Positions 24,598 through 38,117 of a stretch of DNA of 64,000 nucleotides are shown here, piece by piece; the stretch's first letter is position 1, and each line of letters starts with the position of its first letter. Location of the stretch: the NCBI RefSeq assembly GCF_001702265.1, contig NZ_MAUE01000005.1, forward strand, positions 248,001 through 312,000, written 5' to 3'. This DNA is from Pseudomonas aylmerensis. Its GTDB lineage: Bacteria > Pseudomonadota > Gammaproteobacteria > Pseudomonadales > Pseudomonadaceae. The translations under genes and the position numbers were made by a program. The notes beneath the pieces are model-generated. The model saw only the letters and a list, made by a program, of their open reading frames with translations, was not told where the DNA came from and searched no databases.

Positions 24598-25371
24598 ATG
24601 TTCACTTCGCGTCGTCTGCTTGTTGTCGCTACTGTCGTAGCCCTGTTATCCGGCTGCGCTTCACCTAATCCTTATGACGGCAGCAGCCAGGGACAGGCGA
24701 GTAATGAATCCGGCGGTATCAGCAAGACCGCCAAGTACGGTGGCCTGGGCGCCCTGGCAGGCGCATTGGCAGGTGCGGCCATCGACCATAACAACCGTGG
24801 CAAGGGCGCACTGATCGGTGGCGCCATCGCTGGTATCGGCGCTGCAGGCTACGGCTACTACGCCGACCAGCAGGAAAAGAAACTGCGCGAGAGCATGGCC
24901 AACACCGGGGTTGAAGTTCAGCGCCAGGGTGACCAGATCAAGCTGATCATGCCGGGCAACATCACCTTCGCCACCAACTCGGATGCGATCTCCAGCAGCT
25001 TTTACCAGCCGCTGAATAACCTGGCCAACTCGCTCAAGCAGTTCAACCAGAACACCATTCAGATCGTCGGCTACACCGACAGCACTGGCAGCCGCCAACT
25101 GAACATGGATCTGTCCCAGCGTCGTGCGCAGAGCGTGGCCAACTACCTGACCTCGCAAGGCGTCAGCCCGACCAACCTGAGTGCCCGCGGTGCCGGCCCG
25201 GATAACCCGATTGCCAGCAACGCTGACGTCAACGGTCGTGCCCAGAACCGTCGCGTCGAAGTGAACCTCGGCCCGATCCCTGGCCAGCAATACGGTCAGC
25301 CAGGTGCCCAGCAACAAGCGCCGCAGCAGAACAACCAGTTCCAGGGCAACCCGTACTCGCAGTACCAGTAA
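24598..25371 (+). CDS. OmpA-domain lipoprotein with glycine-zipper segment (YiaD-like)
   Basis: The 257-residue outer-membrane lipoprotein has lipobox LLSGC (Cys20), a glycine-rich zipper region at about 48-90 (GGLGALAGALAGAAID, then ALIGGAIAGIGAAGYG), and an OmpA C-terminal peptidoglycan-binding domain (QIVGYTDSTGSRQLNMDLSQ and RRVEVNL). It ends in a Gln-rich tail of about 30 residues. It probably tethers the outer membrane to peptidoglycan. The ATG at 24598 gives the lipoprotein signal and has AGGAG 8 nt upstream; the frame is open back to 24466, but that extension lacks support. A bidirectional terminator follows. Confidence 0.9.
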   Translation: MFTSRRLLVVATVVALLSGCASPNPYDGSSQGQASNESGGISKTAKYGGLGALAGALAGAAIDHNNRGKGALIGGAIAGIGAAGYGYYADQQEKKLRESMANTGVEVQRQGDQIKLIMPGNITFATNSDAISSSFYQPLNNLANSLKQFNQNTIQIVGYTDSTGSRQLNMDLSQRRAQSVANYLTSQGVSPTNLSARGAGPDNPIASNADVNGRAQNRRVEVNLGPIPGQQYGQPGAQQQAPQQNNQFQGNPYSQYQ

Positions 25372-25383
25372 ACTTTCGCCAAT

Positions 25384-25424
25384 AAAAAGGGCGCCGTGCA
25401 GTCAATGCACGGCGCCCTTTTTTG
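25384..25424. terminator. Bidirectional intrinsic terminator
   Basis: A 12-bp stem GGGCGCCGTGCA/TGCACGGCGCCC with loop GTCAA has A5 on one side and T6 on the other. It separates the OmpA-domain gene from the convergent BON-domain gene. Confidence 0.95.
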
Positions 25425-25439
25425 TGGCTGTCGGTTACA

Positions 25440-27074
<1,635 letters not shown>

Positions 27075-27075
<1 letters not shown>

Positions 27076-28886
27076 CAGCGCGGGGTGTCCGGCAGGCGTT
27101 GGATATCGCCACCGACGAACTTGGCCCACGGCATCTGGCGGTCAACGCGCTGGTTGGCGTTGATGCCCAGGCTGCCCGAAAGGCCGTCAACGCGGGTATC
27201 CGGGAGCGCCTTGAGCTGACCCAGGCGCGGCGCCAGGCGGTAGGCATCGACACCCATCGCATACAGGCGGCCGAGGCTGCCATTGGCTTGTGGCCATTGC
27301 GCGGCAACCTGGTTGCGCAGTGGGTCGGTGGTGTTCAGCAGCCAAGGGGTTTCGCAGAACATCACGTTGGTCATGTCCAGGTACTGGTTCTTGTCACCGC
27401 TGGCGCTGAACACGTGGGAGGTCGCGTACACCGGCACGTCACCGGCATATTGGAAGTTCAGGGTCGGCTTGATCTGCTGGGCCAGTTGCGGGGTCACAGC
27501 CAGGAAGATGAACTCGATGTCCTGGCGACGCGACGGCTGTGCCGCTACGTCGGTGCCCACTGTGCTTTGCAGGCTCTTGGCGCGGCCTTCGCTTTTACGC
27601 AGCTGGAACAAGTCGGCAATTTGCTGGGCGAGGGCGACAGGCTGGTCGACATACTCGACACCGACGACGGTGCCGCCGTTGGCTTCCCAATCCTGGCGGA
27701 AGGCCTTGTAGACACGCTCGCCCCATTCGCCACGCGGCACCATGGCGGCAGCGCGATGCAGGCCGTCGGCGCGGGCGCGGCGCGACACTTCGCGAGCTTC
27801 GTCTTCAGCCGCGAGGCCGAACTGGAACAGCTGCGCCGGGCTCTGATCGGTCTCGCTGTAGTTCAGCGCCAGGGTAGTGATCGGCAATTGCGGGCGTGCG
27901 CTCAGCTGTTTGACCAGTGGTTTCTCCAGCGGGCCGACCACCAGTTGCACGCCGGCAGCTTGGGCCTTGGCGTAGAAGTCGTCGAGGGAAGTGAGGCGCG
28001 AGCTGTCATAGAACTCGATGACAGGCGGCTTCTGCCCGGCTTGTTCAGCCTGGTAGTGCGCGGCCATGAAACCTTCACGCAACGCCTTGCCGACACCGGC
28101 CAGCGGGCCGTCCTGTGGCAGCAGCAGGGCGATCTTGTTCAAGGGCTGGCTGGCCAGCTCCTTGAGCTTGGTCAGCGGCGTCGGCAGCTGCACGGCCGCC
28201 GGGTGACCCGGGTTCTGCGCGCGCCAGGTGTCGATGGCTGCTTGCTGCTGTTCCAACGTACCGGCGCCCTTGACCGACTGGGCCAGGGTGATCCAGCCAT
28301 CGAGCACCGGGTTGCCGCTGGCTTGCAGCTGTTCGGCCGGCAGTGCGGCGATCAACGTCCAGATGGCTTCATGGTTGCTGCGGGCGGCGTCGCCGGTCAG
28401 CAGCGGGGCCATGGCCACGCGTTCGCGGGCGGCGGCCAACGTCTGGCCATCGGCTTCATAAGCGCGGGCATGCACGCTGCCGGTGCGGATCTGCTGTTCG
28501 GCCGGCAGGTCCTTCAGGCTTTGCAGGCTTGGATGGTTCAGGGCGGTCAACGCCGCCTTGGGCTGGTTGCGAGCCATCGCCAGCTCAGCGGCCAGGGTGC
28601 TGGCAAAGACTTGCGCCGCTGGCTTGAGGACGTCCAGTGGCACCTGCGCAAGGATCTGCGCCGAGCGGCCAGGATTGTTCTGCTTATAGGCCATGTCAGC
28701 CGCACTCAGGCGCAGTAATGCGGCCTTTTCTGGCGTCTTGGCGGTAGTGGCCTGTTCGAGCAGTTGCTCGATACTGGCGTCCGGGGTCCGTGGAAGGTCG
28801 CCAAGGCTGGACGAGGGCGAGCTGGCGCAAGCGGCCAGCAAGGCAGCGAGGCAGAGGGCGGAGAGCAGCCGCAGGCAAGCGATCAT
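27075..28886 (-). CDS. lpoA: Penicillin-binding protein activator LpoA
   Basis: This 603-residue outer-membrane lipoprotein (lipobox LLAAC, Cys20) spans the periplasm to activate the class A penicillin-binding protein PBP1A. The N-terminal half is TPR-like and Ala/Leu-rich (residues about 30-240). The C-terminal half is a periplasmic-binding-protein-like domain starting near NKIALLLPQDGPLAGVGKAL. The frame begins at a TTG at 28910, but the ATG at 28886 with AGGA about 9 nt upstream gives the lipoprotein signal. It heads the minus-strand operon lpoA-yraN-diaA/gmhA-dolP and diverges from rsmI. Confidence 0.93.
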
Positions 28887-29036
28887 GTAAGTGTTCCTGA
28901 TACCGATCAAATTAGCGTGGAATTGTACCCAAGCACTGGCCCAGGCGCGATGTTACTGGCGTGAAACCGTCGATTTAGGTGGTGCAAATGTTGCTGTCGG
29001 GCGTCGACGGCTGAAAAGGCATCGGCCTTGATGGCA

Positions 29037-29064
29037 TTTTTTCAAAGCGCCTACGCGCTACAAT
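29037..29064 (+). promoter_or_regulatory. Candidate rsmI promoter
   Basis: A good -10 TACAAT (29059-29064) is preceded by a T-rich weak -35 near 29037-29042. The predicted start near 29071 would give a leader of about 25 nt and supports the TTG start at 29096 over the TTG at 29072. Confidence 0.4.
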
Positions 29065-29095
29065 ATGGCTTTTGCCAACCATCGAGGTGTGCGTT

Positions 29096-29968
29096 TTGAC
29101 TGCTCCAGGTCCTTTGAATTCCACTGCAGGCTCGCTTTTTGTCGTGGCGACGCCCATTGGCAACCTGGACGACATCAGTGCCCGGGCGCTGAAAGTGTTG
29201 CGCGAGGTTAAATTGATCGCGGCCGAAGACACGCGGCACTCCCAGCGCTTGATGCAGCATTTTGGTATCAGCACGCCATTGGCCGCCTGCCACGAGCACA
29301 ACGAGCGGGAGGAAGGCAGCCGTTTTATCGTGCGTTTGCTGGCCGGCGACGATGTGGCACTGATCTCCGATGCGGGCACACCGCTGATTTCCGACCCGGG
29401 CTATCACTTGGTCCGCCAGGCGCGGGCCGCTGGTATCAATGTAGTGCCTGTTCCGGGAGCGTGCGCGCTGATCGCTGCATTATCCGCGGCAGGATTGCCG
29501 TCGGACCGCTTTATTTTCGAGGGTTTCCTGCCCGCCAAGGCGGTGGGGCGGCGTGCGCGTCTTCAGGCCTTGAAGGAAGAGCCGCGCACCCTGATCTTCT
29601 ACGAAGCCCCTCATCGGATTCTCGAATGCCTGCAGGACATGGAGCTGGTGTTCGGCGGCGAGCGCCTGGCGCTGCTTGCCCGTGAGCTGACCAAGACCTT
29701 CGAAACCCTCAAGGGGCTGCCGCTTGAAGAGCTGCGCGCCTTTGTCGAGGGTGACAGTAACCAGCAGCGCGGCGAGTGCGTGGTGTTGGTGGCAGGTTGG
29801 ACTGCGCCGGAAGCGGACGACGCCGTGGGCAGTGAGGCGACGCGCATCCTCGATTTGTTGCTCAAGGAAATGCCACTCAAGCGCGCGGCAGCCCTGGCAG
29901 CGGAAATTACCGGGGTGCGCAAGAACCTGTTGTATCAAGTTGCGCTGGATAAACAGAAAACCGAATAG
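29096..29968 (+). CDS. rsmI: 16S rRNA (cytidine-1402-2'-O)-methyltransferase
   Basis: This enzyme 2'-O-methylates C1402 in the decoding centre of 16S rRNA. The 290-residue protein has the tetrapyrrole-methylase fold: VVATPIGNLDDIS near the N-terminus, AAEDTRHSQRLM, and ISDAGTPLISDPGYHLV. The start is a TTG at 29096 with GAGG 9 nt upstream; no ATG is available near the conserved N-terminus. Upstream in-frame GTG (29087) or TTG (29072) codons are possible but would overlap the Shine-Dalgarno sequence or the transcription start. The gene is followed by rnpB, as in other pseudomonads. Confidence 0.94.
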   Translation: MTAPGPLNSTAGSLFVVATPIGNLDDISARALKVLREVKLIAAEDTRHSQRLMQHFGISTPLAACHEHNEREEGSRFIVRLLAGDDVALISDAGTPLISDPGYHLVRQARAAGINVVPVPGACALIAALSAAGLPSDRFIFEGFLPAKAVGRRARLQALKEEPRTLIFYEAPHRILECLQDMELVFGGERLALLARELTKTFETLKGLPLEELRAFVEGDSNQQRGECVVLVAGWTAPEADDAVGSEATRILDLLLKEMPLKRAAALAAEITGVRKNLLYQVALDKQKTE

Positions 29969-30025
29969 TTCCGCAGCTAATCCTGTATTCCGTCTGAACG
30001 TGATGGCAATGCTGCACTTTAATAC

Positions 30026-30054
30026 TTGTCCTCAAGCCGCCGTGCCGTTAACCT
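30026..30054 (+). promoter_or_regulatory. rnpB promoter
   Basis: TTGTCC (30026-30031) and TAACCT (30049-30054) are separated by 17 nt and end about 10 nt before the first base of RNase P RNA. Confidence 0.65.
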
Positions 30055-30063
30055 GCGCGGCGG

Positions 30064-30419
30064 AGAGTCGATTGGACAGTCGCTGCCCTCTATGAAAATT
30101 AGGGGGGGGAGGAAAGTCCGGGCTCCATAGGGCGAAGTGCCAGGTAATGCCTGGGAGGCGTGAGCCTACGGAAAGTGCCACAGAAAATAACCGCCTAAGC
30201 ACTTCGGTGCCGGTAAGGGTGAAAAGGTGCGGTAAGAGCGCACCGCACGTCTGGCAACAGTTCGTGGCTAGGTAAACCCCACTTGGAGCAAGACCAAATA
30301 GGGTCCCAAGGCGTGGCCCGCGCTGGGACCGGGTAGGTTGCTAAAGATGTCCAGTGATGGCCATCGTAGACGAATGACTGTTCAAGACAGAACCCGGCTT
30401 ACAGATCGACTCTCCACCT
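30064..30419 (+). ncRNA. rnpB: RNase P RNA (class A)
   Basis: This is the catalytic RNA that removes 5' leaders from tRNA precursors. The 5' end AGAGTCGATTGGACAGTCGC and the 3' end AGATCGACTCTCC pair to close helix P1. The conserved GAGGAAAGTCCGGGCTCCAT (CR-I) is present at about 30109-30128, as are ACAGAA and GAGCAAGACCAAATAGG further on, and CAAGACAGAACCCGGCTTA near the 3' end. The length of about 356 nt fits the bacterial type A form. It is followed by CTTTTTCCTTTTG, a T-rich end. It lies between rsmI and mraZ. Confidence 0.97.
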
Positions 30420-30667
30420 TTTTCCTTTTGTCCGAATCTCGGGCAGAAACCCGGTAATAACGCAAGAATCCCTCCCTGCCGAATCATTGGCAGATGCATC
30501 TTCGTAATACCAAAAAAATCTTACTCTTAATAAATCACTTTAACTTTAAGCCATAGCTCTTTGAGCTAACTGCGCTTGCTGGGCCCAAAACATCGCCGAA
30601 CTCTGGTTTCTCCTCCTTTTACGCTCCTAAATCTCCGTTCTGTAAGGCTTTTCCTTGAATCCGCGCC

Positions 30668-30697
30668 TTGACGGTGTGGTAGGCGCATTCCTATAGT
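30668..30697 (+). promoter_or_regulatory. dcw cluster promoter upstream of mraZ
   Basis: TTGACG (30668-30673) and TATAGT (30692-30697) are separated by 18 nt, a near-consensus sigma-70 promoter. The MraZ boxes begin at its -10 element and run downstream over the start site. Confidence 0.8.
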
Positions 30698-30730
30698 GTG
30701 CGCAAGTGGCGGAAAGTGGCACAAAGTGGG
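30696..30730 (+). promoter_or_regulatory. MraZ box array
   Basis: GTGGC, GTGGC and GTGGG repeat with exact 10-bp spacing at 30706, 30716 and 30726, preceded by a weaker GTGTG at 30696. This matches the known MraZ operator of GTGG[G/T] repeats spaced by one helical turn, so MraZ should repress its own operon here. Confidence 0.88.
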
Positions 30731-30771
30731 TTTTTTGAACGTAAAACGCTAAAATTTGGAGAAACGCATCT

Positions 30772-31227
30772 GTGTTTCGCGGAGCTAACGCTATCAGTCT
30801 CGATGCAAAAGGCCGTCTCGCCATGCCGAGCCGGTATCGTGACGAGCTCATTTCGCGAAGTTCCGGACAGTTAATCATCACCATCGATGCCGTTGACCCT
30901 TGTTTGTGCGTTTACCCCCTCGATGAGTGGGAGTTGATTGAAACCAAGTTGCGCGCCTTGCCTTCATTGCGTGAAGAAAACCGCCGTCTGCAGCGATTGC
31001 TGATTGGTAATGCCGTCGACCTCGAACTCGATGGCAGTGGTCGTTTCCTGGTGCCCCCGCGTTTGCGCGAGTACGCCAAGCTCGATAAGCGCGCAATGCT
31101 GGTCGGCCAACTGAACAAGTTCCAATTGTGGGACGAAGATGCCTGGGATGCTGTTTCTGCAGCTGACCTGGCTGCTATTCAACAACCGGGCGCGATGCCT
31201 GATGAACTGCGTGATTTGATCCTGTGA
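30772..31227 (+). CDS. mraZ: Transcriptional regulator MraZ
   Basis: MraZ is a DNA-binding protein that forms rings and represses the dcw operon. The 151-residue protein carries two AbrB/MraZ-type half-domains: [18 protein letters not shown] (about 8-25) and [19 protein letters not shown] (about 83-101). The start is a GTG with TTGGAG about 9 nt upstream. It is the first gene of the cluster and overlaps rsmH by 4 nt (GTGA). Three or four MraZ boxes lie just upstream. Confidence 0.96.
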   Translation: MFRGANAISLDAKGRLAMPSRYRDELISRSSGQLIITIDAVDPCLCVYPLDEWELIETKLRALPSLREENRRLQRLLIGNAVDLELDGSGRFLVPPRLREYAKLDKRAMLVGQLNKFQLWDEDAWDAVSAADLAAIQQPGAMPDELRDLIL

Positions 31228-32167
31228 CTATTGATAGCGGCTTTAACCACATCACCGTACTGCTTGACGAAGCCGTTGAGGCTCTCGCCGTACGCGCGGA
31301 TGGCTGCTATCTGGATGGCACCTTCGGCAGGGGCGGGCATAGCCGCTTGATACTCAGCCAGCTCGGATCTGACGGTAAGCTCCTCGGGTTCGACAAAGAC
31401 CCTCAAGCGATTGCCACCGGGCAAGCGCTAGCGGCCGAAGACGGCCGCTTTGTCGTTGTGCAGCGCAGCTTTGCCGAGCTGGGTGCCGAAGTGGCCGAGC
31501 GCGGCATGGCGGGCAAGGTGGCCGGGGTTTTGCTCGACCTGGGCGTGTCCTCGCCACAGCTTGACGACCCGGAGCGCGGTTTCAGTTTCATGAACGACGG
31601 TCCGCTCGACATGCGCATGGACCCCACCCGTGGTGTCAGTGCCGCACAGTTCATCGCCACTGCACCGGTGGAAGAAATCGCCCGTGTGTTCAAGGAATAC
31701 GGTGAAGAACGCTTCGCCGGTCGCATGGCGCGTGCCGTGGTCGAGCGCCGCGAAATCCAGCCATTTGAGCGCACTGCCGATCTGGCCGAGGTGCTGAAAG
31801 TCGCCAACCCTGCGTGGGAAAAGGGCAAGAACCCGGCAACTCGCGCGTTCCAGGGCCTGCGCATTCACGTCAACAACGAATTGGGCGACCTGGAGGCTGG
31901 CCTCGAGGCTGCCCTCGAGGCGCTGGAAGTGGGCGGTCGCCTGGTGGTGATCAGCTTCCACTCCCTGGAAGACCGCATCGTCAAACTGTTCATGCGTCGC
32001 CTGGTCAAGGGCGAGTCCGATAACCTGCCGCGCAACCTGCCGGTACGTTTCGAAGCCTTTGTGCCGAAAATCAAAATCCATGGCAAAGCGCAGTTCGCTT
32101 CCGAAGCCGAACTCAAGGCCAACCCGCGTGCCCGCAGTGCCGTCATGCGTGTTGCGGAGAAGTTGCG

Positions 32168-32171
<4 letters not shown>
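31224..32171 (+). CDS. rsmH: 16S rRNA (cytosine-1402-N4)-methyltransferase
   Basis: RsmH (MraW) N4-methylates C1402 of 16S rRNA, the same nucleotide that RsmI in this window methylates on the ribose. The 315-residue protein has the SAM motif [15 protein letters not shown] (about 29-43), [21 protein letters not shown], and [13 protein letters not shown]. The GTG start overlaps the mraZ stop codon by 4 nt and the gene ends overlapping ftsL, so translation is coupled along the operon. Confidence 0.97.
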
Positions 32172-34202
<2,031 letters not shown>

Positions 34203-34203
<1 letters not shown>

Positions 34204-35666
34204 TGTCTCTTAGCCTGAACAAGATTTTTGCCCATGCCGGTCGCGATCTGTTGATCCGCGAGCTGAGCCTGGACAGCCGTAATGTGCGCGCCGGTGACCT
34301 GTTCCTGGCGGTGCCTGGCGGCAAGTACGATGGTCGTGCGCATATCGCCGATGCCCTGCAGCGCGGCGCGGCTGCCGTGGCCTATGAAGTCGAAGGCGCC
34401 ACCGTGCTGCCGATCACTGACGTGCCGTTGATTCCGGTCAAAGGCCTGGCTGCGCAGCTGTCGGACATTGCAGGGCGCTTTTATGGTGACCCGAGCCGTC
34501 ACTTGAACCTGGTCGGCGTGACCGGCACCAATGGCAAGACCAGCGTGACCCAGCTTGTCGCGCAAGCGCTGGACCTGTTGGGCCAGCATTGCGGCATCGT
34601 CGGCACGCTGGGCACCGGTTTCTACGGCGCGCTGCAAAGCGGCCTGCACACCACGCCGAACCCGATTGCCGTGCAAGCGACCCTGGCCGACCTGAAGAAG
34701 GCCGGTGCCAAGGCGGTTGCCATGGAGGTTTCGTCCCATGGGCTGCACCAGGGGCGTGTTGCCGCGTTGGCCTTCGATGTGGCGGTGATGACCAACCTGT
34801 CCCGCGATCACTTGGACTACCACGGCACCATGCAAGCCTACGCCGCCGAGAAGGCCAAGCTGTTTGCCTGGAATGACCTTAAGTGCCGGGTAGTGAACCT
34901 GGACGACGAATTCGGTCGGCAGTTGGCGGCTGAAGACCGTGAGTCGCGCCTGATCAGCTATAGCCTGGAAGATGCCAGCGCCTACCTGTATTGCCGCGAC
35001 GCCCAGTTCAATGACGAAGGCGTGCGCGCCACGCTGGTGACGCCACAAGGCGAACACCATCTGCGCAGCAGCCTGCTCGGTCGGTTCAACTTGAGCAACG
35101 TCCTCGCCGCCGTCGGCGCGTTGCTCGGCCTGGATTACGCGCTGGACGAAATCCTGCGCGTGCTGCCGAAGCTGGAAGGTCCGGTCGGCCGCATGCAGCG
35201 CCTGGGTGGCGGCAAGCAGCCGTTGGTGGTGGTCGACTACGCGCACACGCCGGATGCCCTGGAAAAAGTCCTGGTGGCCCTGCGTCCGCACGCCAAGGGC
35301 AAATTGCTCTGCCTGTTCGGCTGTGGCGGTGATCGCGATCGCGGCAAGCGTCCGTTGATGGCCGAGATCGTCGAGTGCCTGGCCGATGGCGTGCTGGTCA
35401 CCGACGACAATCCGCGCAGCGAAGACCCGAGCCAGATTTTCGACGATATCCGCGTTGGTTTCAAAGATCCGTCCAAGGCCGCCTTCGTTGCCGGTCGCGG
35501 CGCAGCCATTGCCCAATTGATCGCCAGCGCCAGCGCTGATGACGTGGTGGTGCTGGCCGGTAAAGGTCACGAGGACTATCAGGAAATCAACGGCGAACGC
35601 CATGCCTTCTCCGATCTGGTCGAGGCTGATCACGCCTTGACGGCCTGGGAGGTCGCCCATGCTTAA
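34203..35666 (+). CDS. murE: UDP-MurNAc-L-Ala-D-Glu:meso-DAP ligase
   Basis: MurE adds meso-diaminopimelate to the growing UDP-MurNAc peptide, using ATP in the cytoplasm. The 487-residue protein has the Mur ligase P-loop VTGTNGKTS (106-114) and the DNPR motif (LVTDDNPRSEDP) that selects meso-DAP rather than lysine, as expected in a Gram-negative. The ATG overlaps the ftsI stop, and the end overlaps murF by 8 nt. Confidence 0.97.
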
Positions 35667-37029
35667 GGCGATGAAATTCAGCGAACTGATCCAGGCCTTG
35701 TCGGCCCGAGTACTGTCGAGCGATTGCAGCTTCGACGGCGTCAGTATCGACAGCCGCAACATCAAGCCGGGGCAACTGTTTGTCGCCTTGGCCGGCCCGC
35801 GCTTCGACGGCCACGACTACCTGAATGACGTCGCCGCCAAAGGCGCCGTGGGTGCCTTGGTGCAGCGCGAAGTGGCGGACTCGACACTCCCGCAGTTGCT
35901 GGTTGCCGATACGCGCCTGGCCTTGGGTCAATTGGGCGCGCTGAACCGTGCCGCATTCACCCAGCCTGTGGCGGCCGTCACCGGCTCCAGCGGCAAGACC
36001 ACGGTCAAGGAGCTGCTCGCCGGCATCCTGCGCACGCGCGGACCGGTGCTCGCCACCCGTGGCAACCTCAACAATGATTTTGGCGCACCGCTGACCCTGC
36101 TCGAACTGGCCCCGGACCACACTGCGGCGGTGATCGAGCTGGGCGCATCGCGCGTCGGCGAAATCGCCTACACCGTGGCGCTGACCAAGCCCCACGTGGC
36201 AATCATCAGCAACGCCGGTACCGCCCATGTCGGCGAGTTCGGCGGCCCGGAAAAAATCGTCGAAGCCAAGGGTGAAATCCTCGAAGGCCTCGATGCCTCC
36301 GGGACGGCGGTATTGAACCTGGACGACAAGGCCTTCGACACCTGGCGTGTACGCGCCGCCGGTCGCAAGGTCCTGACGTTTTCCGTGCTCAACGCCGCGG
36401 CGGATTTCCACGCTTCCAACATCAGCGTCGATGCCCGTGGTTGCCCGTCCTTCACCTTGCATACCCCGCAAGGCAGCGAGCACGTGCAACTGAATCTGCT
36501 CGGCAACCATAACGTCGCCAACGCCTTGGCGGCTGCCGCTGCAGCATCCGCCCTGGGCGTGTCGTTGTTCGGTATTGCCACCGGGCTGGGTGCCGTGCAG
36601 CCGGTCAAGGGCCGCACTGTCGCGCAGCTGGCAAACAATGGCATGCGCGTGATTGATGACACCTACAACGCCAACCCGTCCTCCATCAATGCCGCTGTCG
36701 ACCTGCTCAAAGGCTTTGTCGGGCGCAAGGTGCTGGTGCTGGGCGATATCGGTGAGCTGGGCGACTGGGCGGAGCAAGGCCATCGCGAAGTCGGCGCGTA
36801 TGCCGCCGGCAAAGTCGACGCCCTCTACGCCGTGGGGCCAAACATGGCACACGCCGTCAATGCCTTCGGGCCCGGTGCGCGGCATTTCGCGACCCAGGCC
36901 GAGTTGATCCAGGCGCTGGGTGCCGCTGAACAAGACAAACACACAACCATTTTGATCAAGGGATCGCGCAGCGCGGTGATGGAAAACGTCGTCGCGGCCT
37001 TGTGTGGCTCAAGTACGGAGAAACATTAA
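35659..37029 (+). CDS. murF: UDP-MurNAc-tripeptide:D-Ala-D-Ala ligase
   Basis: MurF attaches the D-Ala-D-Ala dipeptide to complete the UDP-MurNAc pentapeptide. The 456-residue protein has the P-loop VTGSSGKTT (107-115), a conserved [14 protein letters not shown] region and [11 protein letters not shown]. It starts inside the end of murE (8-nt overlap). A second in-frame ATG four codons later has a GCGATG context and is less likely to be the main start. The gene ends in a TAATG overlap with mraY. Confidence 0.97.
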   Translation: MLKAMKFSELIQALSARVLSSDCSFDGVSIDSRNIKPGQLFVALAGPRFDGHDYLNDVAAKGAVGALVQREVADSTLPQLLVADTRLALGQLGALNRAAFTQPVAAVTGSSGKTTVKELLAGILRTRGPVLATRGNLNNDFGAPLTLLELAPDHTAAVIELGASRVGEIAYTVALTKPHVAIISNAGTAHVGEFGGPEKIVEAKGEILEGLDASGTAVLNLDDKAFDTWRVRAAGRKVLTFSVLNAAADFHASNISVDARGCPSFTLHTPQGSEHVQLNLLGNHNVANALAAAAAASALGVSLFGIATGLGAVQPVKGRTVAQLANNGMRVIDDTYNANPSSINAAVDLLKGFVGRKVLVLGDIGELGDWAEQGHREVGAYAAGKVDALYAVGPNMAHAVNAFGPGARHFATQAELIQALGAAEQDKHTTILIKGSRSAVMENVVAALCGSSTEKH

Positions 37030-38111
37030 TGCTGCTGCTGCTGGCTGAGTATCTGCAACAGTTCCACAAAGGCTTCGCGGTCTTTCAGTACCTGACCCTG
37101 CGCGGGATCCTGGGTGTGCTGACTGCGCTGTCTTTGTCGCTGTTTCTGGGGCCGTGGATGATCCGCACCCTGCAGAACCTGCAAATTGGTCAATCGGTTC
37201 GCAATGACGGCCCGCAGTCGCACCTGTCCAAATCCGGCACCCCGACCATGGGCGGCGCGTTGATCCTGTCGTCCATCGGTATCAGCACCTTGCTGTGGGC
37301 CGACCTGCACAACCGCTACGTCTGGGTGGTGCTGCTGGTGACCCTGCTGTTCGGCGCCATCGGCTGGGTCGACGACTACCGCAAAGTCATCGAGAAAAAC
37401 TCCAAGGGGCTGCCTAGCCGCTGGAAGTATTTCTGGCAGTCGGTGTTCGGTCTTGCCGCAGCGATCTTCCTCTACACCACGGCGCCAAGCGCAGTCGAAA
37501 CCACCTTGATCATCCCGATGCTCAAGGACGCCAGCATTCCACTGGGCATCGGCTTCGTGGTGCTGACCTACTTCGTGATCGTCGGCTCCAGCAACGCGGT
37601 CAACCTCACCGACGGCCTCGACGGCCTGGCGATCATGCCAACGGTGATGGTCGGCGGTGCACTCGGCATCTTCTGCTACCTGTCGGGCAACGTGAAATTC
37701 GCCGAATACCTGCTGATCCCGTACGTACCGGGCGCGGGTGAGCTGATCGTGTTCTGCGGCGCACTGATCGGTGCGGGCCTGGGGTTCCTGTGGTTCAACA
37801 CCTACCCCGCACAAGTCTTCATGGGCGACGTCGGCGCACTGGCGCTGGGCGCGGCCCTGGGCACCATCGCGGTGATCGTTCGCCAGGAAATCGTGCTGTT
37901 CATCATGGGCGGTGTGTTCGTGATGGAAACCCTGTCGGTGGTCATCCAGGTGGCCTCCTTCAAATTGACCGGGCGCCGCGTGTTCCGCATGGCGCCGATT
38001 CACCACCACTTTGAACTCAAGGGCTGGCCCGAGCCACGCGTGATTGTCCGCTTCTGGATCATCACCGTGATTCTGGTACTGGTCGGCCTTGCCACCCTGA
38101 AACTGAGGTAG
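37029..38111 (+). CDS. mraY: Phospho-MurNAc-pentapeptide transferase
   Basis: MraY makes lipid I by transferring phospho-MurNAc-pentapeptide to undecaprenyl phosphate in the inner membrane. The 360-residue polytopic protein has about ten membrane segments. Conserved sites include [18 protein letters not shown] (the Asp-Asp pair), [21 protein letters not shown] and the His-rich loop [15 protein letters not shown]. The ATG overlaps the murF stop codon by one base. The frame has an upstream in-frame start at 37002 inside murF that I reject. Confidence 0.97.
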   Translation: MLLLLAEYLQQFHKGFAVFQYLTLRGILGVLTALSLSLFLGPWMIRTLQNLQIGQSVRNDGPQSHLSKSGTPTMGGALILSSIGISTLLWADLHNRYVWVVLLVTLLFGAIGWVDDYRKVIEKNSKGLPSRWKYFWQSVFGLAAAIFLYTTAPSAVETTLIIPMLKDASIPLGIGFVVLTYFVIVGSSNAVNLTDGLDGLAIMPTVMVGGALGIFCYLSGNVKFAEYLLIPYVPGAGELIVFCGALIGAGLGFLWFNTYPAQVFMGDVGALALGAALGTIAVIVRQEIVLFIMGGVFVMETLSVVIQVASFKLTGRRVFRMAPIHHHFELKGWPEPRVIVRFWIITVILVLVGLATLKLR

Positions 38112-38117
38112 AAACGA

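Larger units (their letters stand above)
30420..30771. other. Intergenic region between rnpB and mraZ
   Basis: The first 200 bp are unusually AT-rich for this genome (around 30500-30560, AAAAAAATCTTACTCTTAAT) and hold no gene I can support. The last 110 bp contain the dcw promoter and MraZ boxes described separately. Confidence 0.6.
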
